Assembly: GCA_012295275.1 (NCBI GenBank)
Contig: CM022670.1
Span: 351,001-415,000 of the forward strand
Origin: Chrysomallon squamiferum
Lineage: Eukaryota > Mollusca > Gastropoda > Neomphalida > Peltospiridae
DNA length: 64,000 nt
Direction of reading: 5' to 3'
The notes under the pieces were generated by a model that worked only from the letters and a program-made list of their open reading frames with translations, ran no database searches and was not told the origin of the DNA. A program made the position numbers and the translations under genes. The stretch's first letter is position 1. Each line of letters opens with the position of its first letter. Shown here piece after piece: positions 1 through 32,540 of the stretch.

Positions 1-377
1 TGTGAAATGAAAATTTTATTGGAATTTTCTCTGCAGTCGTTTATCATTTTGATTTATTTTCATCTTAGCAATCGAATGGAATCATGAATGACTTGTTGGC
101 CATTTGATAAACAATTTTAAGCTTAGTTGGTTTGAGTCACTGAGCAGGTTTTAATATTTCTCCGTATTTGCCTGTCTCGAGATGCATGATTTTGACCAAT
201 GATAGAACCATCCTGGAGGGTTAATATTTCAAAAGATCAATCTTCCTTTAATTGCCTGCTGCAAGTACTGACCCTCTGGGACCAAAGGGGACCACACAGG
301 GATTTAAATTAGTTTCACCATTCCAAATAATTCTGATGAATTGGTCGGTCTCGTTATGGAATACAATTTGTTTCTTT

Positions 378-418
<41 letters not shown>

Positions 419-614
419 ACATCAGTAATAGTAAAAGTAACAATAAGTTCCAAATTCAAAAAAAAAACATTGATACAAATTTTTTTTTTTTTAAATAAAA
501 TAAACGTAAGAAATGCATTCTTTACATATAAAACATGACATTTGAAAAATCATTTAAACATTTTTTTTTAAATTTTTATTTACTCATTTACTTTCTAATC
601 ATATATGCGTGTGT

Positions 615-649
<35 letters not shown>

Positions 650-737
650 TAATAAATAAATAAATAAAAATGATAAAAAATAATTTGTTCAGACATAAAA
701 ATATATCATATTAATTTTTTTTTTTTTTTTTTTTTAG
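1..737 (+). other. Teneurin intron (partial, 5' of the first visible exon)
   Basis: No exon-like open frame with splice signals was seen. The stretch holds an AAT tract at about 380-413, a second at about 619-645, A-rich sequence and a T tract that serves as polypyrimidine tract for the acceptor at 736-737. Confidence 0.7.
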
Positions 738-21027
<20,290 letters not shown>

Positions 21028-24000
21028 TATTTGTTATCAAATGTAGAATATATATATATTTTTTTTTTTTTTTAAGAGACCTCATTAGAGGAATTTAGTG
21101 TGAGATGTTTCATTTCATACCAAATGGTGACATGTGAAATAAACAAAAATGTTCTGTGATCAACAAAAACGTGTATTTCTTAGATGACATGACTGATTTT
21201 AGTCCTGCAAAACTAAAAGTGTGATGTGAATGTGTTTTAAAAAAAGTGAATTATTATGAACAAAAAAAAAAAAAAAACTGCTACTTAATCCACTGCATAC
21301 TGAAATGTGTTTGCATGTGTACAATATATAAAAGTATGTGTGCACCTGGACCCTCTATAGGGATTTCACTGGCTGACTTAAAACCTAAGAAGTGGCATGC
21401 AAACCATATTTTCTGTTTTGAAAAAATGTGTAAACAAAGGTCCCAATTACAATTATAGACAATAAAAACTGTGATTTCAAAACAGGAATGAAAGAAAAAA
21501 AGAAAGAAATTAAACACCCCTAACCCCAAGAAAACCAGCTGAAACTGGAGTGTTTATTTACATTTGTTACTGTGCTGTTGAGTGGACATCAGTAGAAACA
21601 ATCGCATGAAAAAGACATTTGTTTATTGCGTAACAAAAATACTGTATGTATTTTTATCAATGTGATGGTGCTAATTAACCAAACAGTCAGAGGATTGTAA
21701 CATACAAAGAACACCAGTTTGGTCATGGTGATGAATTTGAAAAGAAAAAATAAACAAAAGTCATCTTAAAGATAGAACAATTGGTAGTGAAAACATTTCA
21801 AATTTATTCTTCATTCATTACTCACTTGTCAATAGATATATGCAAATATTATTTCCTGTGGCTGATCATAAAAATGTGTATTAAAAATGTCTCTTTATTA
21901 TTTGTTTCCCAAAATTTGGTTGTTTTAAATAAATACTCCTTGTATTATTTACATCCAGGTTAAATTTCATTTTTTAATTTTAAACTTGGTCTGTATAAAC
22001 AATACTTTCAGCATAAAATGATATTCATTCAAATCTGATGATATTCATGTTGAGCTGAATTATGAATAGTGCTGTGTCAGTGTCTTTATCTATTTTTTTT
22101 TTTTTTTTTTTCTTTAGCATGGTGGGCTAAAATCGTAATAAAGAAGATAATTCTTTTAATTTCTTAAAATATTTGTGTAACCAAATAATGTTATTAATTT
22201 ACAGAAAAATGACGAGAATAATATTTTTGTTAAATTAATAATTTATGTAGAATGTATTTAATTCTTAATATGTAAAAATTAATTAAAAATTTTGCAGAAT
22301 ATTATATCACTTATTTGTAAACAGTAATTTTAAAGAAATCATTTTCTACAATAATTTTATTAAATACTGCTGAAAATGACTACACAACTCAATTATTTCT
22401 TTAAATCAGATTTTACCACGAAGGTGCATTTACTTGTATATGTATTAGCAGACTGTTTTAAACATTTACTGTTAAATACATATATATGTAAATGGATTAC
22501 CTGATCTCATTACTGTCACAAAACATATCTTCATTTTAATGTCATTTTCATGTTGTAGAACATTTAATTTTATATTCATACATGAGAATGTCTTTGTAAA
22601 CCTTAAACATTCAATTTTTTTTTTTCAGTTACATCAAATAACAGCAAAGAAGTTAGGAAATATAAATGTTTTCTTTAATTGAAACAAACTTTGTACATGT
22701 ATGTGCAATATATATAATCTTGATTCCTTATGAATGTCTTGTATTTATTATTACTAGAAAACAATTAAGATTTTTAAAATAATTTTTTCAATGTATGCTA
22801 TGAGTAATCAGCTTTACATTTACCAACATTCTATACATTTTATCAACGAATGCTTGATATTTTTAACAGTGTAACAGCAGTGAGTTTCAATGTCATTTGA
22901 TTGTTTCTAAGTATCATTTCACTCAGCTGTGTCTCTTCATTTTTAATTAAGCTTGATTGAAAAACATTTGTATAATTTGCAAATAAACCTTCAGTTAAGT
23001 GCTATGAATGAGCAAGTAAATGGCATTATTGTATTAATATTTACAAACAACTCTCTGATCAAACATAATCAAGAGTAATTATTTGTAAAATGTTTCATGG
23101 ACGAGTTTATAACAGTATTTTGTAATTGTATTTAAGGTAACTGCTGCTTGAAGACAGATTTACTGTTCGTACTTAGTAACTAATTCACAGAATTCTTCAA
23201 TTTTCTTTTCTCTGTGTCAGTTTTTCATCTTAAATCTATCTTCATATTAATGAGTCAAAATTCATTTTATATTTTAAAAGGAGCCCAAAAACAAAGAGGG
23301 GCCATATTTTTAATGAAGGAAAACACATTCCTAATTTCATTTCGTGTCATTATATTTTGTTTTTTAATTCCAAAATAAGACCCAACCAGATTGCTGGGTT
23401 TTGGGCATACACTATTCAGTGACTCTTTTAATTTTATAACAATTCTAAATTAGTAATTTAAAACTAATATATATATATTTATGTATATAAATATCTCAAA
23501 ATTGTTTTAAAGAAGCATTTCAGACAGTATTACTGCATTTTTTAAACATAAGATAAAGTAACACGGAAAAAATAAATAATTTTTTAAGCTATGCATTCCA
23601 TTAGTTTCACATTTCATCCATCAAAAATGACAAAAATAAAATAAATTAAACATTAAACAAAATTAAATGTTTTTTTATCTTTAGTGCACCATACTCATTA
23701 AAACAAATCAAGATTATGGAACTGTTAATTTTTAGAAATGCATTAGAGTATAATGCATTAATGGCAGTGAACAAGTATTTTTTGTTAGTTACAAAATATG
23801 TTGTTTAAAAGAGAAATGAAAATGAGAAAATCATGTGTAGACACAAACCAGATATATACAGCTTAAGTATTCACTTACATAATTTTGTATTATCACATTC
23901 AAAAGTCCTCTTCCATTTGTCTTTCGTTTGTTTTGCATAATTACTTTAATCATTGTGCCAAAAACCCTTCTTTTGATGCAACCATATATTTTTTTTTTTT

Positions 24001-25320
24001 TTTTTTTTTTAAACTTTCTTTTTATTAATTTTATTTTAGTTATTCTGAGATATTTAGTGCTATGTCATTATCTTCATTATGTACATACATCATTTTGTGT
24101 ATGTTTGAAATTGATAAAATGTTTTTAAAATACCAGTATTGCAGCTTTGTTTTAAGGTAAAAACACTTTTTTTTTTTTTCATAAATGTTGTTCTTAATTT
24201 AAAAGAATAAAGAAAATTATTTTAACTTTCTTTATTAAATATTAGCACAAGTTGAATTAAATATTTTCCAAATATTGCTAAACAATAGTTCCTGATAATA
24301 GTAACAATAAATTTTCAAAAACTCAATGTTGTAACTTTAATTAAAAATAATAAAAAATATATTTATATAATTGTGATATTAAAATTAAAAAATGTAATTC
24401 AATATATATTTATTATGTAATGACATTTTGCTAGAAATTATTCCAAAATTTAAAATAATAATAAAAAAATTCATAGCATATCAGAAATTAAAAAGTTTCT
24501 TTTTGTAGATATATACACTGATTTTGATATCATTTTATTAAACATTTGTACATTTAAAGTAAACGTAATCTATCTTGCATTGTTAAGCATATCAGAATAT
24601 TTGTAGCTTTGTAACTGGAAGAAAAAATAATAATAATAAAGTATCTTAAGTGTTTCATACTGTTTTGAAAATAATATTAAACTGTCTTTTATAAATTTAA
24701 AGTGAAACAGCTATTAAATTTTGATATAGTTTCTCCCCTCCCTCTCCTAAAGTTTTATTGAAGAAACTTGTGAGAGAGAGAATCCATGTCTTTCCCTAAT
24801 CTTAATAAATACTGGAAGAAAAAAAAATTGAAATCTCAATTGTAAATTTAAAAGGTACATTATTTTTATTGCCGTTTTCTTCCACCACTGTGGGTTATTT
24901 TGCATGTTACTTCTGCGTGAGTGGTTTTTTGTTTTTATTTCTCAAGAGAGCTAGTCTCAATATGTGACACTTGTTTCTGTGGCTGTGTGTACAGCCTTAC
25001 TGAAATGTCTGTACAAAATGCAATATTTAATGATGAATGCAAAAAAATATGTTTGTATTTAAAGGAAATAAAAAATGCATAAATATTACATTCATTTGGA
25101 TTTATTTATTTGTTAAAATATAACAACACACATATTCCACAAATGAAGATGATTGTTTTTCAACATTATTGATGAATAAAGAAAATTTTGATTGGCTAAT
25201 TGCAAGAAGGCCGGTGTTATGTAACATTAAATTGATTCACAACATGAAGTTTTTCTTTTTCAACTTTTGAAATTTCTTTTTTCTTTTTTCCATCTGTTTG
25301 CTTTCCTGTCTTTCTATTTT
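21028..25320 (+). other. Downstream of teneurin: 3' UTR candidate and intergenic AT-rich sequence
   Basis: An AATAAA at 21138-21143 lies about 110 bases after the teneurin stop and is the nearest candidate poly(A) signal. Other AATAAA-type signals, for example near 25065, would give a 4-kb 3' UTR, so the end of the transcript is uncertain. The rest is AT-rich single-copy-looking sequence with homopolymers and no recognised gene. Confidence 0.5.
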
Positions 25321-25324
25321 TTTT

Positions 25325-25980
25325 TTTGGTTTCAACATTTTCTACTCAAATGTCCTGTTTCATTACACTTATAACAGTTTGCCTTTTTGTAAAAACATGC
25401 ATGATGAATATTAGTTTTACCACACCAGAAGCATTCAATGACAGAAACTTTGTGGAACTTTTCCATTTCTGACTTAATTCCAATTTTCAGCTTATCAGTT
25501 TCTCTAGCTGCCATTTCCATACTAACAGCTATTTGCAAGGCTTTCCTCAGTGATAAGTTCAGAATAGGTACCAGCAGGAAAATTTGTTCTGACTTTAATT
25601 TCATATAATATGCTAAAAAATTAGCACATAATGAAAGCTGTAGCAAAAATAATGAAAACACACACAAAATTAAGACTATCTTCAGCAGTTCTGAAGATAT
25701 ATGCAAATCAGTACGAGAAGTATTTTGTTGGTTTTCAGCCCTATTTTGGCTAATTAGCAGAAAGGTCTACTTTGGCCAACTGTAGTTTGAAAAGTAATTG
25801 ATACAAAAGGCTGAAAATCAACAAGTATGATGGGACCAACTTGGTAAATGAGCTCAGACCTGTATGTTTTTATGTGTGTTTCACAATAACATGCTAAACA
25901 TGCCAAAATCTTCAAAATGACACACGGCAGAATGACTAAAAATGCAAACAGATACTGTGGTTTCAGTGTTTGTCTCATTC
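25325..25980 (-). mobile_element. Decayed Ty3/gypsy-like retrotransposon gag fragment
   Basis: On the minus strand an open frame of about 124 codons (25332-25706) ends with two cysteine clusters, CFWCGKTNIHHAC and CYKCNETGHLSRKC. The second is a retroelement CCHC zinc knuckle (C-x2-C-x4-H-x4-C). Upstream of them lies LSLRKALQIAVSMEMAARET, which fits the end of the capsid segment in Ty3/gypsy gag proteins (A-x-E-I-A-x-S-M-E type helix). A stop follows the last Cys directly, and capsid-like sequence further upstream to about 25980 is interrupted. No LTRs, protease or polymerase were recognised, so this is an isolated relic. Confidence 0.6.
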
Positions 25981-28900
25981 AACAAATTCAACCTGTGGTG
26001 TGAACAATTTATCGATATCTTTCAAATGACATTCTTGAATCTAACATTTTTAATATAATAAAAAAAAAATTCTGCCAAGCCCATTCAAAAAATTGCCTTT
26101 TCAATTTATATAGAACAGCACACCTTTATTTACATAAGCAGCTTAAATTTTCACTATTAAATAATTAGTAGTAATAAGTTATGATACTGTGATGTGTATA
26201 TATCATATATATATATAAAATGTTACTTAAAAGGTCTACACGCATTTGATGTTTCTAATCCTTGGATTCAACTCCAGAAAAGTGTTGCAGGTATTAATTA
26301 GGGACAATAAAATGTATGTAATTATGAGACTAGAGGCTATTTAAGACACAGGTGTTATAAGTCTGTCATTTGAAGCAAACGTGAGAATTTTCTTAGCTTT
26401 GTACATGCTGTGATTTGACAGCAAAATATTATGTAGCATCTGACCATTGTTGAAATTTTCTCTGATTGAGCTTATCAACAAGCAAAAATAATGTTCTAAA
26501 ACTGATTTTATGATTTTGTATTTTTAAAAAAAGTGGTTAGATTTTTATTCAGCATTCCATCAATACCTCCGATTACATTGTTCTATTATGTAGTATAGTT
26601 TGTTATGTTTACCATTCTTAATTCGCCGCTTATCGCAAGAATTTTGAAAGCAAAATAATCGAAGGTTCTAAACGGATGATAGTAATCGACAAAACAATGT
26701 TAAATCGTTTATTTCAGAACGCGAAATCTCTATGCACGTGCTATAATGTATACGCTAAAAGTAGGAAAACTGAAGAAAAATATACAGCCAAAATTTATTA
26801 AAAATATAAACATATAAATATAATCATTTTAAACAACGCCAGACCTTTCTAGCTGTACATAAAATCTACGGCGATTTCGCTAAGCACGTGCTACTTTCAA
26901 ACGAGGAGCTTCTTTTCACACGTTGTTTGAAAGGTAATTGAATGATCTTTCATTTGATCCCGTGAACATAGGTTTTATTTTCAGCCAATTTTTTTCAAAA
27001 TTGGTTTGAAGGCATGAAAAAGCACATTTGTGGAAACACCTTTTGATATAAGCCACTGTCAGGGACATGCACGCGGTTAGAAAGATTGAACTTTGACCCT
27101 CCAGTCTGTGCTAAAAATAATACTGAAGCCATTTTGGCGAAAACAAGACAGGCGTTTGTAGAGCGACCCTAGTTTAGGACTTTTTACTCCACGCTGTTAA
27201 CTGCTGACCACTGGCGCCGAAGTGCGTTTACCCCCACCGCGTTTAACACTCTCGTACAAGGAACTGATTTAACATACAACAAGAACAACAATACCATTTA
27301 AAAGAGCACATAATGATCTTTAATTACATATATTTGTTTTAGTTTTTATGGTAGGCTTTATAGAAGGGATTTGGGAGTGGAGGAAAATGGACAAAATCTG
27401 AACTTTTAACAGCTTCGACCAATTAAATCGGCTAGGGTGCCGGTACCTATTCAGAGAGAAGTTTTTTTCTGTATTGACTTTTCAGACAGACCACGGACCA
27501 AAATGTCTCATTGCTTCAGTCAAAAATGCACCAAATTCACGTATTCATCCCAATCGGAACTTTCTAGGTCACACTCTTCACCTTTACCATATACAGGTAG
27601 CCATATTTCATAAACAGTTAATTTCAGGAAACTGTTCAACAAGTGTTATCCCATCGTCGTCGCCAATTGTTATGTTTTAACATTAAAACAAAGTTTATTT
27701 CAGTTTCCAAACAATTCATTTCGTTTCAAAATGTCTACGAACAAAAACTAACGCATGCTCCGGGTGACGTCATAAATTATCTCTCCCTTGTTCCGGTTCC
27801 CGTAAACATCGTAAACTGTAACAATGTTAACCATAACACCATTTAGATACAACAGCTAGTATTTAAAATATTTTAACAATATAAGTTGTAATGAATAAGA
27901 TATTAAAATTGAGAAAATCCCTGTCCAAAAATAATTCTGTTTCTTCTATCTTGTTATAAACCATATGTATGTAACAGTAAATCTTAATCTAACTTCTAAA
28001 AACACACGCATCCACGCACAAACACATTCATGAATAGTTATGAACATCGATCAGGTTGTATTAGCGTTATATAAACATTGCCAATTTTTTAGATGGACTA
28101 TTGAACTATGCTAAAAATGTTTATGATGAGTCGTCATCAAAGAACCATCCACGTCCATTCCCCGTATTTTGTATTGCAAATAAACATGCGAGGGATGGAT
28201 TACCTGTGTTGTGAACAATTTATCAAGCAGTTCTTCTAGATAAAGAGAATGACAAGAACATAGGCGTTGTTAATGCTTCAGTGGTTTTTACTCTCTTCTT
28301 TCTATGATTTGATTGTAAATACCGATCGAACGATCAAAATAATTCAGCAGGTTCCGAAAAACAATTTACAGAGTAAATTTCATAGTGTAGGTACATCTAG
28401 CTTAACTAGATTATATTTTATGTTCTAGTGAGTCTTTCTGCCTCACCTAAATATTTATAACTATAAATATATACATAGTAATTGATATATACTTGAATAA
28501 AAGTCTTGTATAAAGTCTAAATATATATTTGAATAAAACTATTTAATGAAGGGTGGTTGGATTTAGTTATTTTTCTTATTAATTTCGTCCTTATATGCTC
28601 CTGGACTGGCGTGTGTGTGTACGTAAGTTACTATTTAACAACTGGATTAATTTTTTTTTTTTTTTTATAAATTAAAGAACTTACACATGTTTAGGTCATA
28701 CCGAAAAACACGAATAACATGCTGTACAATGACACTATGCCAAGTGAAAATATTTTTAAATCTACCCTCTTTATTAACTTGATATTTTCTGTGTCCGGTC
28801 CCGCTCCCATACATATTTTATAGTAATATTTTCTTTGTTTTTAATAAGTTATTATTTATTTATGAAGTGAGAAACACTGAGTACTTATGTACAGTGTGCA

Positions 28901-28984
28901 AGGACGTAAACTTTCACTTACATACAAAAACAATAAACGTGCACGCCATATATTTTATTATTATTAATATTATAATATAGTTAT

Positions 28985-29027
<43 letters not shown>

Positions 29028-29500
29028 ATTTTAAAAAGTTCAACCTAGTGTGTTAATTACCTTGTACAATTTTGAAATGTGACAATTATTTTTGCCAACA
29101 TTTAAACATGTTCACCATTATGTTTACATTTATTGTATTATTATTATTATTTATTTATTTATTTATTTAATTATTCATTATTTATTTTATTTTTTGCACC
29201 CAGACAATTAACTGATTTGGAACTGGATAGTACATTTCATCCAAACGGTGTTAGTTTGTAGTGAAAATGTATATTTTATGTTTTCCATGAATATTCTGTT
29301 ATTTGTTAAATCAAAGTATGTTAAAGCAAACCAAGGATATATTTTCACGTCAGTAACTGCCATTTCCTATGACTTTTAGATTCTTTGAATCATCGGTAAA
29401 ATTTTGTTTCATCTTTTGATCAAAATAATACAGAATAAATAATACATTTTTTTACAAAAAAAAAAAAAAAAATAAAAATATGGCTATGATGGGGCTATTA
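25981..29500. other. Intergenic, no gene recognised; contains a less AT-rich block
   Basis: From about 26600 to 27850 the sequence is visibly richer in CG dinucleotides than its surroundings. It carries two GCACGTGC palindromes and a TGACGTCA site. I found no convincing exon. Short open frames at 27474 and 27643 have no recognisable domain. The sequence then returns to AT-rich DNA with a 40-base T run at about 28986-29025. Confidence 0.5.
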
Positions 29501-29549
29501 AATGTCTGTCTGTCCTATTCTATCGATCAGCTAGCATTTCCAGAATTAA

Positions 29550-29640
29550 AAGCCCACGTGATATGACGTAAGTCGTCCGTCTTTAGAAAGGTCGAGTTTT
29601 GCTGTCTCCTCTGTCACCAAATCAGGCAAGCGTTTTCATA
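29550..29640 (+). promoter_or_regulatory. Possible upstream control region or 5' UTR exon of GRHPR copy A
   Basis: CACGTG at 29555-29560 is followed by TGACGTAA at 29564-29571, and the sequence to 29640 is less AT-rich than its flanks. The copy A start codon at 30950 is directly preceded by an AG that could be a splice acceptor, so a non-coding first exon could lie here, 1.3 kb upstream. This rests on composition and short motifs only. Confidence 0.25.
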
Positions 29641-30308
29641 TTTCTCTCATTTTTGCCTCTAACTTTTGATAATTTAATTAAATGCACCTGAATTTAATAG
29701 TTTGATTATCATTCGTATTTCCTCTCTTTAATCCTGATTCTTTCATTACTGTTGATCAAAAATAAATATTTAAAATAGCAGACGACCGTTTTTTCATACT
29801 CAGTATCATATAGATTATTTACGCTTTAAAACCAATGACAAAGTTTCTATTCATAATTTAAAACAAAATGTTAATAACAATTAGTTCACAAATATATTTC
29901 ATCGAAAATTTATACGTTGTTTATTTGTGGTTATTTAAAAAACAAACAAAAAAAACACTATGTATTAAATGCAAAAAAAAAAAAAAAAGGCGAATAATTT
30001 ATGACGTAATATTATGTCACAAACGGGCATAAAAAACCCAATAATAATATTTTACTATATATTTAAAAACAACAACAATCCTAAAACAAAATATTTTAAT
30101 GCAATATGTGTGGCGATCTATGAAAACCTTTCACATGGCCAAAAAAAAAAAAAATATATATATATTTTCGGATTTTGACACCATTAATTACCAATTAAAA
30201 TCACTTTTAATTATTTAAAAACAGCAAATAGAAAAAAAAGATATGACATTTTTCAGTTGAAATTATATAGAAAACATTTGCCGGCAATCACAAAATATGT
30301 TTTTCTAC

Positions 30309-30339
<31 letters not shown>

Positions 30340-30810
30340 ATAATAATAATAACGAAACATAAAGCAATCCAATTATCTTTAGGGTATTTAGGTGTTTCTA
30401 TCTTATCTAAGGAACAGTAGTAAGTCGATAAGTTATGACACAGTTACAACTGTTAGAACTTTTTTTGAAAACTGACTGAAAACGATTGATGAGCTTTCTC
30501 GATTTTAACAATGAGCAACAGTATTGTAAACAATGTATTTATGCGTAATGGCAATAGGGTCAAACATTTTACAATTATTACAGTGAAATACGGCATATAT
30601 ATATATATATATGCAATGAATAAAATCGGTAAAAATCCAAATTTTGTATTATTTGTTTTGTAAACAAAGTTTATCAAATTAGATTTAATTAAACACATAT
30701 TTATCTCCAATACAAGTACGGGAGCCAGGGTTTCTGTTCTTGGCTTCTCAACTCTACACATTATTACCATTGTTGTTATTAATAAACATTTTAATTCTAC
30801 ATAGCTTGAA

Positions 30811-30841
<31 letters not shown>

Positions 30842-30949
30842 TGTATATATAATTATCTAAAAATACATATTAAAAAAAAAGAAAAAAAAAGGAATGAAAT
30901 TAAATTACATATCACAATATTTACTTCTATTTACATTTTATGTTAAGTC

Positions 30950-31318
30950 ATGTCAAAAAAATCCAAAGTATACATGACAAGGATTGTGCCAAAACCAGGC
31001 CGTGAGATGTTGCAGTCGACGTGTGATGTCAAACAATGGGAGAGTGATGAGGCAATACCAAAAGCAGAACTTATAAAGAATGTTAAGGGTGTGGATGCCT
31101 TGTACTGTATGCTTACTGATCCAATTGATGCTGAAGTACTTAATGCTGCAGGTGAACACATCCATCTATTACTATAGCCATTTTCTTCTCTGTCTATATC
31201 TTGAAATGCTGTACAAGTGCATCACATGTTTTATTGCACTGGTTATTGTTTTAACTGTATTTCTTATTTTAGTTTACTGCTATTACTACAACTTCAGCTA
31301 TAGCTGCTACATTACCGC

Positions 31319-31364
<46 letters not shown>

Positions 31365-32540
31365 TGTTGTTATTATTATTTTATAGTTAAAAGCTTCTTC
31401 TTCTTTTTTTTTATATAAAAAACCAGGACCACAGCTAAAGATTGTGGCAACGATGTCAGTAGGTTTTGATCATATTGATCTGAATGAATGCAAGAAGAGA
31501 AAGATACCAGTTACACACACACCAAATGTGTCAACCAATGCTGTAGCAGAGCTTGCAGTTACTCTGCTTTTGGCAACATCAAGGAGGGTTAAAGAAGGTT
31601 GGTACAAAATCAGTTTACTTGTTTTTTTATTCAACACATCCATAACTTTTATAAAATCTACACAAAACTCAGGAACATAATGAAGCATATCAGCCAACAA
31701 ATCTGTTGGTGAACAAAAGAGAAACTCCTCATTAATGCTAGTATATAGCATGTTTCTCATGGCACCTGTTTCCTTCAAACAATGACTATAAATGACAGCT
31801 ATCACTTAACCACTATCCACAAAACATCTACAAAGTAAATTAAATATACCAGTATATAATTATATATGTAATTCCATAAGTAATTTGGTATATATATGTA
31901 TGGGTTTTATGTTTAATGATCATATATTATTTAACTTATAGGAATAAAGGCAGTGGAGAATGGTCAGTGGGGTAAATGGAAACCACTTTGGCTGTGTGGG
32001 GAAGAATTAGATGAATCCACTGTTGGAATTGTTGGACTTGGCCGAATTGGAATGGCCACTGCTGAGCGTTTGATAGGATTTGGAGTGAAGAAAATTGTCT
32101 ATTTTGACTATTTTCAAAACCCAAATGCTTCAAAAATAAAAGCAGAGTTCTTGCCATTGGACAAAGTTCTGGAGATGTCAGACTTTATTATTTCTGCACT
32201 GAACCTTACTCCAGAAACAAAAGAAATGTTTAATTCCAAAACATTTAAACAAATGAAGAAATCGGCCATCTTTGTCAATATTGGTCGAGGTGGAGTTGTT
32301 AACCATGATGATCTGTGCAAGGCGCTTAAGTCAGGAGAAATAATAGGTGCTGGTTTGGATGTCACCGTTCCTGAACCACTTCCTAAAGACCATCCATTGG
32401 TGAAGCTTGATAACTGTGTCACACTGCCACACATGGGCAGTAATACCTACAAGTCGAGGAGTGCCATGGCTGAACTTGCTGCAAAGAATGTACTAGCAGC
32501 TCTGCAAGGGAAACCTCTTCTTTCTGAAGTTAAAACTTAA
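30950..32540 (+). CDS. GRHPR: Glyoxylate/hydroxypyruvate reductase, copy A (3 exons, intact)
   Basis: GRHPR uses NAD(P)H to reduce glyoxylate to glycolate and hydroxypyruvate to D-glycerate, limiting oxalate formation. Exons 30950-31151, 31427-31597 and 31942-32540 join in phase 1 at both introns and give 323 residues, against 328 in human. The D-2-hydroxyacid dehydrogenase features are all present: the family motif ATMSVGFDHIDL, the Rossmann loop GLGRIG, the catalytic Arg in NIGRGGVVN, the Glu in VPEPLP and the His in LPHMGS. ATG 30950 is chosen because an in-frame TAA lies just upstream and the N-terminus (SKKSKVYMTRIVP) aligns with the family. An AG shortly before the ATG could be an acceptor for a 5' UTR exon. 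No peroxisomal C-terminal signal is seen. Confidence 0.93.
31318..31371. repeat. TTA microsatellite in GRHPR-A intron 1
   Basis: About 17 TTA units lying 55 bases before the exon 2 acceptor. A same-motif tract lies in the equivalent intron of copy B. Confidence 0.95.

Noticed and set aside
27474-27846. Two overlapping short plus-strand frames in the CG-richer block
   Set aside because: No domain, no family resemblance and no convincing splice partners; treated as non-coding.
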